A stretch of 64,000 bases of DNA from Paenisporosarcina sp. HGH0030 (GTDB lineage Bacteria; Bacillota; Bacilli; Bacillales_A; Planococcaceae): the NCBI RefSeq assembly GCF_000411295.1, contig NZ_KE150421.1, positions 1,821,451 through 1,885,450 of the forward strand, read 5' to 3'. Position numbers and translations under genes: made by a program. Below the pieces are notes generated by a model, which saw nothing but the letters and a program-made list of their open reading frames with translations, searched no databases and was not told where the DNA came from. Numbering within the stretch: position 1 is the first letter of the stretch; each line of letters starts with the position of its first letter. Shown in pieces: positions 53,707-62,300 of the stretch.

Positions 53707-53828
53707 GTCCATTCTCCTTCAAACGCTTTTCTATTAGAAGTACAAAAAGGAATTTGAACTTCCTATATCCTCATTTTATCAAAAAGAAAATCCTTGCCCT
53801 AAGCACCGGGTGTTGAAACTACACAAGT

Positions 53829-54045
53829 TCATTCTTTTGACGGAGACTGTGTCGCACAATCCGCTTCAAGCCGTTCCTGCACTTTTACGATTTCTTTAGT
53901 TGGCGGGATCAAACTCACAGCCGTATCACCAGAAATGGATTGAAGTTCTTTCTTGTCGGTGTAAATTTCAATTCCCCATATTCTTTCATGATGTACAGGA
54001 GCACTGTTTCTTCCTCACAGTCGCGCAAGTAGCGTGTGGACGTTT
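53829..54045 (-). pseudogene. Possible frameshifted coding remnant
   Basis: The minus strand right after the 54049 gene reads STRYLRDCEEETVLLYIMKEYG in one frame. After a one-base shift the reading resumes as GIEIYTDKKELQSISGD and SLIPPTKEIVKVQERLEADC to a stop at 53829. The spliced reading looks protein-like, but there is no start codon or ribosome-binding site. I do not recognise the parent gene. It occupies most of the 342-bp gap before the FMN reductase gene. Confidence 0.4.
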
Positions 54046-54048
54046 TTT

Positions 54049-54717
54049 TTATTTAATTTGTGCAATTGCTTCTGAATCATAAATAGCGACAGTTCTTGAA
54101 GGTGTCCGCAAAGCTATTTTCATCATGGCAAATGCCACCTGCTTCGCTTCAATCGAACGGTATTTTTTCAAAGGACCTAGAAAAGCCGGTTTTAACAGAG
54201 TCATTGTGATTTCTCCAAAGCGCTCCCCTAAACGGAATTCTTCTCGATTCCCGGTCAATAATGACGGTCTAAAAATGGAAACGTGCGGAAGTGAAAGCAT
54301 CGAAACTTTATCTTCCATCGTTCCCTTTACACGGTTGTAATAGACATTCGATTCAGGATTTGCCCCCATTGCCGAAATGACCAGCATATGCTTTGCCCCT
54401 TGTGATTGTGCAAATTTGCCCATCTGGATGGGTGCGATTAAATCCACTTGTTCAAATGCTTCTTTCGATCCCGCTTTTTTCATCGTCGTACCTAAGCAGC
54501 AAAAGAAATCATCTACCCCAACAAAGTCATCCTTGGTCACTTGATTCAGGTTTTTGACTTTCGTGACTAACTTCGGATGGCTGAAGGAAATTGCATTCCT
54601 GACAATAATCGTGACTTTTTCATAATTCTCGTTTTCACAAAGAAACTTGACGAGTTGTGAACCTGTAAGTCCTGAAGCTCCTGCTATCATCGCAGTTCTT
54701 TTTTCCAATGTCATCAC
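54049..54717 (-). CDS. NAD(P)-binding oxidoreductase (HTATIP2/SDR-a type)
   Basis: This 222-aa atypical short-chain dehydrogenase has the Rossmann loop MIAGASGLTGSQLVKFL, then DDFFCCLGTTMKKAGSKEAF, HMLVISAMGANPESNVYYNR and SIFRPSLLTGNREEFR, the pattern of HTATIP2/YbjT-like proteins. Start uncertain: GTG 54717, ATG 54714 or TTG 54708. Physiological substrate unknown. Confidence 0.8.
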   Translation of the reverse strand: MMTLEKRTAMIAGASGLTGSQLVKFLCENENYEKVTIIVRNAISFSHPKLVTKVKNLNQVTKDDFVGVDDFFCCLGTTMKKAGSKEAFEQVDLIAPIQMGKFAQSQGAKHMLVISAMGANPESNVYYNRVKGTMEDKVSMLSLPHVSIFRPSLLTGNREEFRLGERFGEITMTLLKPAFLGPLKKYRSIEAKQVAFAMMKIALRTPSRTVAIYDSEAIAQIK

Positions 54718-54834
54718 TCAATTCTTGTAATCTAGTGTTTTGAGTTTACCATACGCACCTGCAAATTCTAATATTTACTCATACAGAGGTTGTAGTTCCC
54801 ATACGTTAAATAGAAGATGAAAGGTGGGAATGAA

Positions 54835-55857
54835 ATGAGCAACCAAATTCAACAAAAAACCATTTTATTTACGATTGGACGGGCTGGCTATCCTGTCACG
54901 AGGTGTGTCCACATTGCGAAGTTACTGGCTTCTCATCGCATTCTTTTTGCAGCCCCTGAAAAACAAACAGTGGTTCTTCGTACCCTCGATCAACAGGGCT
55001 TTGCCCCTCTCTCATATGCAAGAATCGCTGATTTGAAGAAGTTATTGATTGAACACCAGCCTGATATGGTTATTACCGATGGCTATGATACAGATTTTGA
55101 TGAAGGAAAAATGTACGCTTCGCATGTTCCGATTACCCTGCATTTTGACGACTTTGGAGAAGGCGGAAAAGCTGCAACTCATGTAGTTCAATCTTTGTAC
55201 CGCGAAGACCGTGAGCCAGTTCCTTCCCATTATGTGATAGGATCCACAGGTTTTGTGGTGCCTGACGAATTGGAGCCATACGCGAATTCCGGCCTAAAGC
55301 ATGCATCAGCACTGCCTCTTCCCCACGTCGTTGTGACATTTGCAGATGAAGATGCAGATAACTTGTCTTACCGTACACTTCGTCATTTGCTGCATTTACA
55401 AATCCCACTTGCCATTACAGTCGCCCTACATTCGAGTTACCGACACAGTCGCGATGATTTGAAACTGATGGCATTGGGACGAAAACAAACACGTATTGTA
55501 GAATGTGATGATCCAATCCAACTGATCAGCGAATCCGATTTGGTTATTTGTGATGCTAGCTTCACTCCTTACCACGTCGCAGTAATTGGTAAACCATGCA
55601 TTGTCATCGCAGAAGATGAAAAAGAAGCGCAGCATGCTTTCCCGAAGGAAGGAAATGGTTTCATTTATTTAGGTCTGGGACGCAAATTGAAACAATCCCA
55701 TTTGCAAAACGCCGTGATGGAGACAATTCTCCATCCTAATAGAAGCGTACGGGCAATTAAAAAACAGTTGGGCTTAAAAATGCATTTAAACAATGCGAAC
55801 ATGCAACAATTTTTAGAAAAAATCATCCAAGAAGAAGCACGAGAAATCACCAGATAA
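54835..55857 (+). CDS. SpsG/PseG-like sugar-nucleotide hydrolase or glycosyltransferase
   Basis: This 340-aa protein has a GT-B-like fold. The start ILFTIGRAGYPVTRCVHIAK, DMVITDGYDTDFDEG and the C-terminal LVICDASFTPYHVAVIGKPC followed by EDEKEAQHAFPKEG resemble SpsG/PseG proteins that process nucleotide-linked deoxy sugars (SpsG belongs to the spore coat polysaccharide genes of B. subtilis). No other sps genes are here. ATG at 54835 after AAAGGTGG. Confidence 0.7.
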   Translation: MSNQIQQKTILFTIGRAGYPVTRCVHIAKLLASHRILFAAPEKQTVVLRTLDQQGFAPLSYARIADLKKLLIEHQPDMVITDGYDTDFDEGKMYASHVPITLHFDDFGEGGKAATHVVQSLYREDREPVPSHYVIGSTGFVVPDELEPYANSGLKHASALPLPHVVVTFADEDADNLSYRTLRHLLHLQIPLAITVALHSSYRHSRDDLKLMALGRKQTRIVECDDPIQLISESDLVICDASFTPYHVAVIGKPCIVIAEDEKEAQHAFPKEGNGFIYLGLGRKLKQSHLQNAVMETILHPNRSVRAIKKQLGLKMHLNNANMQQFLEKIIQEEAREITR

Positions 55858-55903
55858 GCTATTCATGTGATACAATAGGTGAAAAAAGAGGAGTTTCTCT
55901 TAC

Positions 55904-56086
55904 ATGACTTCACAAGAAATTCAAGCACAAATTGCCGAACTGAAAATGGATTATATACGTTTGCAAGGCGACATGGAGAAGCTGGAGTCAACTGGACACC
56001 CTGGCATGGTCGAAAAAGCCGAGCAACGTTTAGCTAATATGGAACTACAACTCGCAGAACTAAACAAAAAGCTCGCGGCGCTGTAA
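55904..56086 (+). CDS. Small coiled-coil protein (SE1832 family)
   Basis: This 60-aa protein is all helical with heptad-like spacing (QAQIAELKMDYIRLQGDMEKL, AEQRLANMELQLAELNKKL), resembling the short SE1832-type family found in Bacillales. Function unknown. GAGGAG site before ATG. 46 nt after the SpsG-like gene and ends inside a terminator. Confidence 0.75.
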   Translation: MTSQEIQAQIAELKMDYIRLQGDMEKLESTGHPGMVEKAEQRLANMELQLAELNKKLAAL

Positions 56087-56105
56087 CACGCCGGCGAGCT
56101 TTCTT
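56066..56105 (+). terminator. Terminator overlapping the end of the small coiled-coil gene
   Basis: AAAGCTCGCGGCG and CGCCGGCGAGCTTT pair (one mismatch) around the stop codon, followed by CTTT. Confidence 0.75.
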
Positions 56106-56122
56106 TATGGAGGAATGGAATC

Positions 56123-57697
56123 ATGGCATTATTGACAGTTGAAAATCTCGGTCACTCATTTGGTGACCGCACACTATTTAAAGACGTATCATTCCGCCTA
56201 ATTGAAGGCGAACATGTTGGACTGGTTGGTGCAAACGGTGTAGGAAAATCTACATTGATGAGCATCATTACGGGCGAAACCATCTATGATTCTGGTCGTG
56301 TGGAATGGTTACCTGGTACCCACTACGGATATTTGGATCAGCACACTCGTTTGGAACAAGGTCGTTCGATGCGCGATACTTTGCGTGACGCGTTCTTGCC
56401 GCTTTACAAAAAAGAAGCGGAAATGAATGAAATCACTAGCAAAATGGGTGAAGCAACACCTGAGGAATTGGAAGATTTACTTGAGCAAATGGCGGACATC
56501 CAAGATGCACTTGATGCAGGTGACTTCTATACGCTTGATATGAAAATAGAAGAAATCGCACGTGGTCTTGGTCTTGATGCGATTGGATTGGACCGTCCTG
56601 TCTCCGCTCTTTCAGGTGGCCAAAGAACGAAAGTATTGTTGGCAAAACTACTTCTTGAAAAACCAAAAGTATTGTTGCTGGATGAGCCTACCAACTATCT
56701 AGATGAAGAACATATTGGCTGGTTAACGAATTATCTAAAGAATTATCCTCATTGCTTCCTGCTTATTTCGCATGATACGGAATTTATGAACGGAATCGTT
56801 GATGTCATTTTCCAACTGGAATTCTCTAAGCTGTCCCGCTTCACGGCATCTTATGAAAAATTCCTTGAGCTTGCAGAAATCAATAAACGCCAACATATCG
56901 ACGCTTATGAAAAACAACAGGACTTCATTAAAAAGCAAGAAGACTTTATTGCAAAAAATAAAGCACGCTATTCAACAACTGGCCGTGCCAAGTCCCGCCA
57001 GAAGCAACTTGACCGCATTGAGCGAATCGATCGTCCGGAAACTGCTGCAAAACCTCAATTCGGTTTCAAAGAATCCCGCAGCCCTAGTCGCTACGTAGTG
57101 GAAGCTGAAAACTTATTGATTGGCTATGACAAGCCATTATTGCCGCCATTGTCTTTCTCAATTGAACGCGGTGAAAAAATTGCCCTTGTCGGGATGAACG
57201 GTGTCGGTAAATCGACATTGCTTAAAACGATGCTTGGTAAAGTGAATCCACTCGGCGGAAGCGTTAGACGTGGAGATTTCTTAAATATTTCTTACTTTGA
57301 ACAAGAAGTAAGAGCGGATAATGTAACGCCGATTGAAGAGATTTGGAAAACGTATCCGAGTATGGAACAAAGCCAAGTGCGCGCAGCATTAGCACGTACT
57401 GGTTTGAAAAATGAACACATTTCTCGTCCAATGAACAGCTTGAGTGGTGGCGAACAAGCGAAAGTCCGCCTATGTAAGCTCATGATGGAAGAAAGCAACT
57501 GGTTGCTTTTCGATGAGCCGACGAACCATTTGGATATTCATGCAAAAGAAGAATTGAAACGTGCGATGAGCGAATACAAAGGCACCATCGTATTAGTAAG
57601 CCATGAACCTGACTTCTATGAAGGTTTAGTTACGAAAATTTGGAACGTGGAAGACTGGTTCCAAACGGGTGTGCACGTAGACGATTCAAACAAATAA
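56123..57697 (+). CDS. ABC-F family ATPase (YfmM/YkpA-like)
   Basis: This 524-aa protein has two ABC ATPase domains with Walker A GANGVGKST and GMNGVGKST, signatures SALSGGQRTKV and NSLSGGEQAKV, and Walker B LLLDEPTNYLDEEH and LLFDEPTNHLD. They are joined by a charged P-site-tRNA-interaction linker (YEKQQDFIKKQEDFIAKNKA). No membrane part. Such proteins act on the ribosome in translation factor or antibiotic-resistance roles; this one resembles the housekeeping types. GGAGGA site before ATG. Confidence 0.9.
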   Translation: MALLTVENLGHSFGDRTLFKDVSFRLIEGEHVGLVGANGVGKSTLMSIITGETIYDSGRVEWLPGTHYGYLDQHTRLEQGRSMRDTLRDAFLPLYKKEAEMNEITSKMGEATPEELEDLLEQMADIQDALDAGDFYTLDMKIEEIARGLGLDAIGLDRPVSALSGGQRTKVLLAKLLLEKPKVLLLDEPTNYLDEEHIGWLTNYLKNYPHCFLLISHDTEFMNGIVDVIFQLEFSKLSRFTASYEKFLELAEINKRQHIDAYEKQQDFIKKQEDFIAKNKARYSTTGRAKSRQKQLDRIERIDRPETAAKPQFGFKESRSPSRYVVEAENLLIGYDKPLLPPLSFSIERGEKIALVGMNGVGKSTLLKTMLGKVNPLGGSVRRGDFLNISYFEQEVRADNVTPIEEIWKTYPSMEQSQVRAALARTGLKNEHISRPMNSLSGGEQAKVRLCKLMMEESNWLLFDEPTNHLDIHAKEELKRAMSEYKGTIVLVSHEPDFYEGLVTKIWNVEDWFQTGVHVDDSNK

Positions 57698-57703
57698 ACA
57701 GAA

Positions 57704-57733
57704 AGATCGCTGAAGTTCAGCGGTCTTTTTTTA
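57704..57733 (+). terminator. Terminator of the ABC-F gene
   Basis: AGATCGCTGAA and TTCAGCGGTCT pair (one G-U) with a short loop, followed by T7. Confidence 0.9.
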
Positions 57734-57745
57734 TTGTGTTATGGG

Positions 57746-57871
57746 GTAATATAGATTTCGCGGGTCGATATCTGCATTTCCCTGTGGGTTATCTCCATTT
57801 TCCGAAGTGTTATCTCGGATTCACCTGAACTTATCTAGAATTCGCACGAACTTATCTACATTTCGCTATAT
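57746..57871. repeat. Array of six 21-bp degenerate repeats, copy B
   Basis: Six units of exactly 21 bp begin at 57746, 57767, 57788, 57809, 57830 and 57851, with the pattern NTTATCTNNATTTCG plus six variable bases. The total, 126 bp, is the same as copy A at 13285-13410, and both start with a unit ending ATTTCGCGGGT(G/C). A perfect 16-bp palindrome AGTTGGCATGCCAACT follows at 57903-57918. The array lies between two converging terminators. Confidence 0.75.
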
Positions 57872-57951
57872 ATGCACATTCTGACGTGCTTGAAATTGTG
57901 TTAGTTGGCATGCCAACTGACACGTATCTGTGGGTGTTACGCTTGGGAACA

Positions 57952-57982
57952 AAAAGAAAAACCCTGCGCATAACCGCAGGAT
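57952..57982 (-). terminator. Terminator of the phospholipase D-like gene
   Basis: CCTGCGG and CGCAGGG arms pair on the minus strand with TTTTTCTTTTT tail. Confidence 0.8.
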
Positions 57983-57991
57983 TTCCTCACA

Positions 57992-59446
57992 TCAATATGT
58001 CGTTACTTTGATTGCTTCTTGGAATGAATAAATCCATCGTTGCCACCATGTGAATTCATTTTGGAATTCTTCCATGTCGAGCGTGTACATAGCATCTTTA
58101 TTGTTCCAGAGGCGATCAAAATAGGCCTCCATTTCAACTGCGAGCTCGCTGTCATTAGGTGCGATGACACGTAAATTATTTTCAAGATTGTAATTATCCA
58201 ATGTACGTTCCGTATAGTTTGCGGAGCCATTTGAAATAATCGTATGTTCATCGGTCTGAATCCAGATCGCTTTCGTGTGATACTGTCCAATTACGGTGTT
58301 GTACCAACGAACATTAATCTTCCCTTTAGTATCTTCCACCAGTTCCTGTACCACAGGACGATTGGGTAGTCCTGACTTCTCCTGCCCAAATGAATTTTGA
58401 TTCGGATCCAGAACCATATTGATTTCCACTCCACGGTTGGCCGCATCAACGAGCGCATTCACGATATCGCGTTTGGCAATGAAGAACATGCCTAGCCATA
58501 TTTTGTCGCCTTCTTTCGTATCGGACAAATCTTTAAGTAATGCATCCAATATCTTTCTCTCTGTAACATATTGAACTTCATATTGCCCTTCACTTTCTTT
58601 TACGTCAACTCGAGGAATTTCTGGACCTCCCGAATAGAGTGATACGGCTTCCTCTGCTTCCAACATATCGTTGAGCACGGGACCAGTTACTTTTAAGGCA
58701 ATATTGCCGTTGAATCCACTTGCATCATGTGGATTCGATGAAGTGACCATCGCTTCCTTGTCTGTTATCACTGCTTTTCGATGATTGGCCTTTACGTTCA
58801 AAAGGGTCATATAGGATGCAATCGTCATTTTAGGTGCATCACTTGCCATTGCATTGTCAATCCACCCTTTGCCCCCAATATCAAACCATTGGAACATCGT
58901 GCGGTAAATACCTGAATAAATAGGTGTGGAATCGCGTAAAGAATCTAAATCAGTATAGACAACTTCGACTCCCGCATCGCGCATTTTTTTAAACCACTTA
59001 TTCTCATAAGAGCCATATCCTCGATTGAGGGGATCGGTAATAAACACAATCGGCATGTTTGGATTTTCTTTCTTTTTGTTCGCTATTGTCATGGATAATG
59101 TATCTGCAATTTTAGGGAAATCTTCGTTCTCATCGTAGTAGCCATCGAATAGAAAAAAGTCGACCACAACAAACTCTTCGGCATCTTCAATCATGGTGTA
59201 TACTTCATCAAAAATTTGATTTTCATGAACTATGCCTTTACCTTTTTGATCTTGTGCATAAGTTAAATCCGTAATCATTTCGATATTGTCCGTTTTGTGT
59301 AACTCCCCTGCATATGAAATTCCTTTTGGCAGTGGTTTAAACGTGTGCCACATGATTGCAGCAATATATATCAGAGCAAATACGCCCAACGAACCTATAA
59401 TAATTCGTTTACGCTTGCTCCATTGTTTGCGCGGCTTGTTGTCCAT
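57992..59446 (-). CDS. Phospholipase D-like membrane-anchored protein
   Basis: This 484-aa protein has one N-terminal membrane helix (IIIGSLGVFALIYIAAIMW, residues 15-33) and two PLD domains facing outside. The first HKD motif is NHRKAVITDKE, complete; the second is YHTKAIWIQTDE, with Gln where Asp is expected, followed by ISNGSANYTERTLDNYNLENN. Related to cardiolipin-synthase and secreted PLD-like enzymes; catalytic activity or substrate is uncertain. GGGGGA site. Confidence 0.85.
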   Translation of the reverse strand: MDNKPRKQWSKRKRIIIGSLGVFALIYIAAIMWHTFKPLPKGISYAGELHKTDNIEMITDLTYAQDQKGKGIVHENQIFDEVYTMIEDAEEFVVVDFFLFDGYYDENEDFPKIADTLSMTIANKKKENPNMPIVFITDPLNRGYGSYENKWFKKMRDAGVEVVYTDLDSLRDSTPIYSGIYRTMFQWFDIGGKGWIDNAMASDAPKMTIASYMTLLNVKANHRKAVITDKEAMVTSSNPHDASGFNGNIALKVTGPVLNDMLEAEEAVSLYSGGPEIPRVDVKESEGQYEVQYVTERKILDALLKDLSDTKEGDKIWLGMFFIAKRDIVNALVDAANRGVEINMVLDPNQNSFGQEKSGLPNRPVVQELVEDTKGKINVRWYNTVIGQYHTKAIWIQTDEHTIISNGSANYTERTLDNYNLENNLRVIAPNDSELAVEMEAYFDRLWNNKDAMYTLDMEEFQNEFTWWQRWIYSFQEAIKVTTY

Positions 59447-59675
59447 ACGCCTTTCCCCCTTGAATCGTGCAAGTGTTTTACTACGTTATTCCCTTCTTGG
59501 AATTTTAACAAACCGCACTTGGGATGTATTAGAATATATATTTTTGCACTTGGTACTCAAATGCATTGAAATTGTTTTGTTTACGCTACGCTCCTGGTTG
59601 AGAGATGAGTTCGTTTCATTCCCTAGTAGACTTAAATATTGAGACGCTTTCCAATAGCAAGTTTGGCTTGTGTAA

Positions 59676-59800
59676 AATTTATCACTCAGATTGAGGTATT
59701 TATCGATCAAACTGACGATTTGTCGCTCAAACTGGAGATTTATCAATCAAACTTAAAGGTTTATCGCTCAAACACGTCTCTTAGGCGAGTTAACTTGTTG
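59676..59800. repeat. Short ~20-21-bp repeat array (TTTATCNNTCAAACT), copy B
   Basis: Five units TTTATCACTCAGATT, TTTATCGATCAAACT, TTTGTCGCTCAAACT, TTTATCAATCAAACT and TTTATCGCTCAAACA, spaced 20-21 bp, then tail CGTCTCTTAGGCGAGTTAAC, matching copy A at 48190-48285. It lies in the 418-bp gap upstream of the PLD gene. The PLD-proximal 59447-59660 part shows no other clear motif. Confidence 0.72.
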
Positions 59801-59831
59801 AGAAAGCAGAACATCACTCTCCATAATGCGC

Positions 59832-59861
59832 AAAAAAATCACAGTCGCAAGGACTGTGATT
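59832..59861 (-). terminator. Terminator of the second ECF sigma gene
   Basis: AATCACAGTC and GACTGTGATT form a perfect 10-bp stem with a 5-nt loop, T7 on the minus strand. Confidence 0.93.
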
Positions 59862-59864
59862 TCG

Positions 59865-60410
59865 TTAGGCAGGTATATATTCGACAGCAGCTGTATCTGC
59901 CATCATCATTTCTTTCAAGCGTTGTTTTGCACGGAAAAGACGAGATTTAACGGTCCCGATCGACACTTTCATCAAGTCGGCAATTTCAACGAGTGAATAT
60001 TGATGGACATAAAAATACAATACTGTCGTTTTATAAATACCATCCAATTCTCCAATTTTTTGTTGAACCATTTCAGATAAATCATGTTTTTCCATTAAAT
60101 CTTCTGCCGTCAATGTGTCACATGGGATCAAGTCCATAATCGGAACGTCCAATTGGTCGGGTTGATTCATGACATGTTTGCTACGGCGAACATTTTTACG
60201 GTAACGATCACGGAAAGTATTCATGCAAATGGTCGTCAACCAGGCCTTTACATGATCCACATCTTTAACATAAGCTTCGTAGCGAACGACTTTAACCCAT
60301 ACTTCCTGCATCAAGTCCTCTGCTTCTGTTTGATTGCGTGTTAACTTTAAACATAAATGATATATATAGCGGTTATATTCCTCATACACTTGTTCCAATT
60401 GCCCGTTCAT
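59865..60410 (-). CDS. ECF-type RNA polymerase sigma factor without adjacent anti-sigma
   Basis: This 181-aa sigma factor has region 2 (YEEYNRYIYHLCLKLTRN, AEDLMQEVWVKVVRYEAY, AWLTTICMNTFRDRYRKN) and region 4 (YKTTVLYFYVHQYSLVEIA, VSIGTVKSRLFRAKQRLK). It resembles the SigM/SigW/YlaC group. No anti-sigma gene adjoins it: the next gene downstream is the PLD-like protein behind a strong terminator. GGAGGA site. A TGAAAG...CGTAAG pair upstream has only 14 nt spacing, so autoregulation is unproven. Confidence 0.9.
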   Translation of the reverse strand: MNGQLEQVYEEYNRYIYHLCLKLTRNQTEAEDLMQEVWVKVVRYEAYVKDVDHVKAWLTTICMNTFRDRYRKNVRRSKHVMNQPDQLDVPIMDLIPCDTLTAEDLMEKHDLSEMVQQKIGELDGIYKTTVLYFYVHQYSLVEIADLMKVSIGTVKSRLFRAKQRLKEMMMADTAAVEYIPA

Positions 60411-60534
60411 TTGTTTTTTCCTCCGTTCATATCTTGCTGATGTCTTTATTTTGCCAAAAAGAAACCTTACGCTCTATCGGATTCACTTTCAAAACTCTTA
60501 CAAACGTGTAAGCCAGAAATGTGGAGCAGGCTAC

Positions 60535-60790
60535 GTAGATCACTTCGACGTTGGACAAGCTCTCTTTGACGAGTAAATCGCAGTCGCAACTGAATTTAAT
60601 ACTCGTTTACAAATGCCTTCGGATGGAAGGCTAAGTTCCTAGTGTGCCTGCGGTTACTCGGCACAGAGGAAACCTTGCACCTGCGGTTACTCGTCGCAAA
60701 ATACAGTGCAACAAACTCTCGCAACTCTTTCATGCCCCATATCCTGTTGGCCCAAGCGGATATGCGGTCTGACCTGCGAAACAAGACATT
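60535..60790. repeat. Intergenic hairpin-rich element with two constant-loop hairpins
   Basis: Hairpins TGTGCC/GGCACA (60643-60665) and TTGC/GCAA (60675-60699) enclose the same loop TGCGGTTACTC seen at 14-40 and 17242-17266. Further on, a degenerate inverted form of the CCCACAGGAT module of the dispersed repeat lies near 60735. It fills most of the 472-bp gap between the sigma gene and the CorC-like gene, and no coding sequence is supported. Confidence 0.6.
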
Positions 60791-60864
60791 GAAGAAAAAC
60801 ATATGTGTCATCTTAGCGGTTCAACGTAAGATCACGAGACAACATACTAAACTTAACGTTAGAC

Positions 60865-60902
60865 AAAAAAAGTGCTGAATGACTATTCGTCATCCAGCAC
60901 TT
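60865..60902 (-). terminator. Terminator of the CorC/HlyC-type gene
   Basis: AGTGCTGGATGAC and GTCATTCAGCACT pair with one mismatch over the last codons; T7 follows on the minus strand. Confidence 0.9.
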
Positions 60903-62136
60903 CATCTTTTTCTTTAATTGTAATTGTTAATTGCAAAATTCGGTTCCAGTCCATTTCGTTTACTTCAAAGTGAAGATTTTCGTATGTGAACTGTTCTCCG
61001 TTATCCGGCATATGCCCCAATTGTTGAAGGACGAATCCACCAATCGTATCGTGGTCATTTGGAATATCAACTTTAAACATTTCATTCACGTCTTCGATTT
61101 CCAAACGCCCATGACAGATGAGACGGTCTTCCGTCATTTCATATACTAAAATATCTTCATCTTCGTCAGATTCATCTTCGATTTCCTGACCAATCATTTC
61201 TTCAATGATATCTTCATGTGTGATGATACCGAGTGTCCCGCCGTATTCATCAAGAACGATTGCCATATGTTTTTTCTTCGCTAGCATTTGCTTGAAGACT
61301 TTTTCGACGCTTACTGTTTGAACGACGAACAAGGGTTCACGGTCAATTAATTCGTGCAGTTCCATTGTTGGGTCCATTGACCATTCAATCAATGTTTTCG
61401 AATAGAACATGCCAACGATGTGATCCATACTCTCTTCGTATACTGGGTATCGCGTGTAATAATGTTCCAAAATGACGTCGCGTACTTCCTCGTATGTAGC
61501 ATTTGTTGGAATCCCGACGATTTCCGTGCGGTGGGTTTCCAATACATCTTGTACATCTTTATGTGGAAAATCCAAAACGCCTTTTAAACGTTCAGATTCT
61601 TCTTCTTCGAAAGTTCCTTCCGTTGATGCGATATCAACCATCGAACGCAGTTCTTCTTTGGTAAGAGTCGCTTCTTTTACAGCACCTTTAGAGATAACGC
61701 GAATGAATACATTGGTAAACTTCGCAATCAAAAACGTCAGGGGGCGTAAAATTTGAACGAGAATTGCAATAAATGGTGCAACAATATAAGCAATTCGATC
61801 TGAGAATGTAACTGCAATCGTTTTAGGTAGCACTTCTCCAAAAATGATGATAATGATCGTCAAGATGGCAGTTGCAAGCGCAATATCCCAGTCATAATTA
61901 ATTGCAATTAATGTTAAGATCGTCGGCATTGCTATATTTACGATATTATTCCCGATTAGAATCGTTGTTATCATGCGGTCCGGTTTCGCGATTAACAAGA
62001 GAAGTTTTTGCGACATTCTGTCACCTTGTTCTGCACGAAGCTGGACCTTCATCCTATTTACTGCTGTGAGTGCCGTTTCACTACCTGAAAAGAAAAACGA
62101 CAACATTAAACTAATGGCTAAACCTATAAATTCCAT
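60883..62136 (-). CDS. HlyC/CorC family transporter (CNNM/DUF21-CBS)
   Basis: This 417-aa protein has a DUF21 membrane domain of about four helices (GLAISLMLSFFFSGSETALTA; IIIFGEVLPKTIAVTFSDRIAY), an acidic-helix region, a CBS pair (residues ~205-325) and a CorC_HlyC domain at the C-terminus (GRLEIEDVNEMFKVDIPNDHDT). Relatives such as B. subtilis MpfA (YhdP) export Mg2+; cation specificity here is inferred. GGAGGA site. Old annotation as hemolysin is misleading. Confidence 0.88.
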   Translation of the reverse strand: MEFIGLAISLMLSFFFSGSETALTAVNRMKVQLRAEQGDRMSQKLLLLIAKPDRMITTILIGNNIVNIAMPTILTLIAINYDWDIALATAILTIIIIIFGEVLPKTIAVTFSDRIAYIVAPFIAILVQILRPLTFLIAKFTNVFIRVISKGAVKEATLTKEELRSMVDIASTEGTFEEEESERLKGVLDFPHKDVQDVLETHRTEIVGIPTNATYEEVRDVILEHYYTRYPVYEESMDHIVGMFYSKTLIEWSMDPTMELHELIDREPLFVVQTVSVEKVFKQMLAKKKHMAIVLDEYGGTLGIITHEDIIEEMIGQEIEDESDEDEDILVYEMTEDRLICHGRLEIEDVNEMFKVDIPNDHDTIGGFVLQQLGHMPDNGEQFTYENLHFEVNEMDWNRILQLTITIKEKDEVLDDE

Positions 62137-62300
62137 TAACCGTGTTTCCTCCTATATGAGTCAAAAGTTTCGCTCAATTTTTAGTAGCCTTATCATAGCA
62201 TATTCCGAAATCCCATGTCTCATTTCCAATATATATAACTATCAATAGAATATGATATACTATTTCCATTCTCGAAATTTTGTGAAAAGAGGGATTCCCA

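Noticed and set aside
57746-57871. 21-bp units as a CRISPR array
   Set aside because: Only six variable bases separate the 15-bp cores; spacers are much too short and no cas genes exist.
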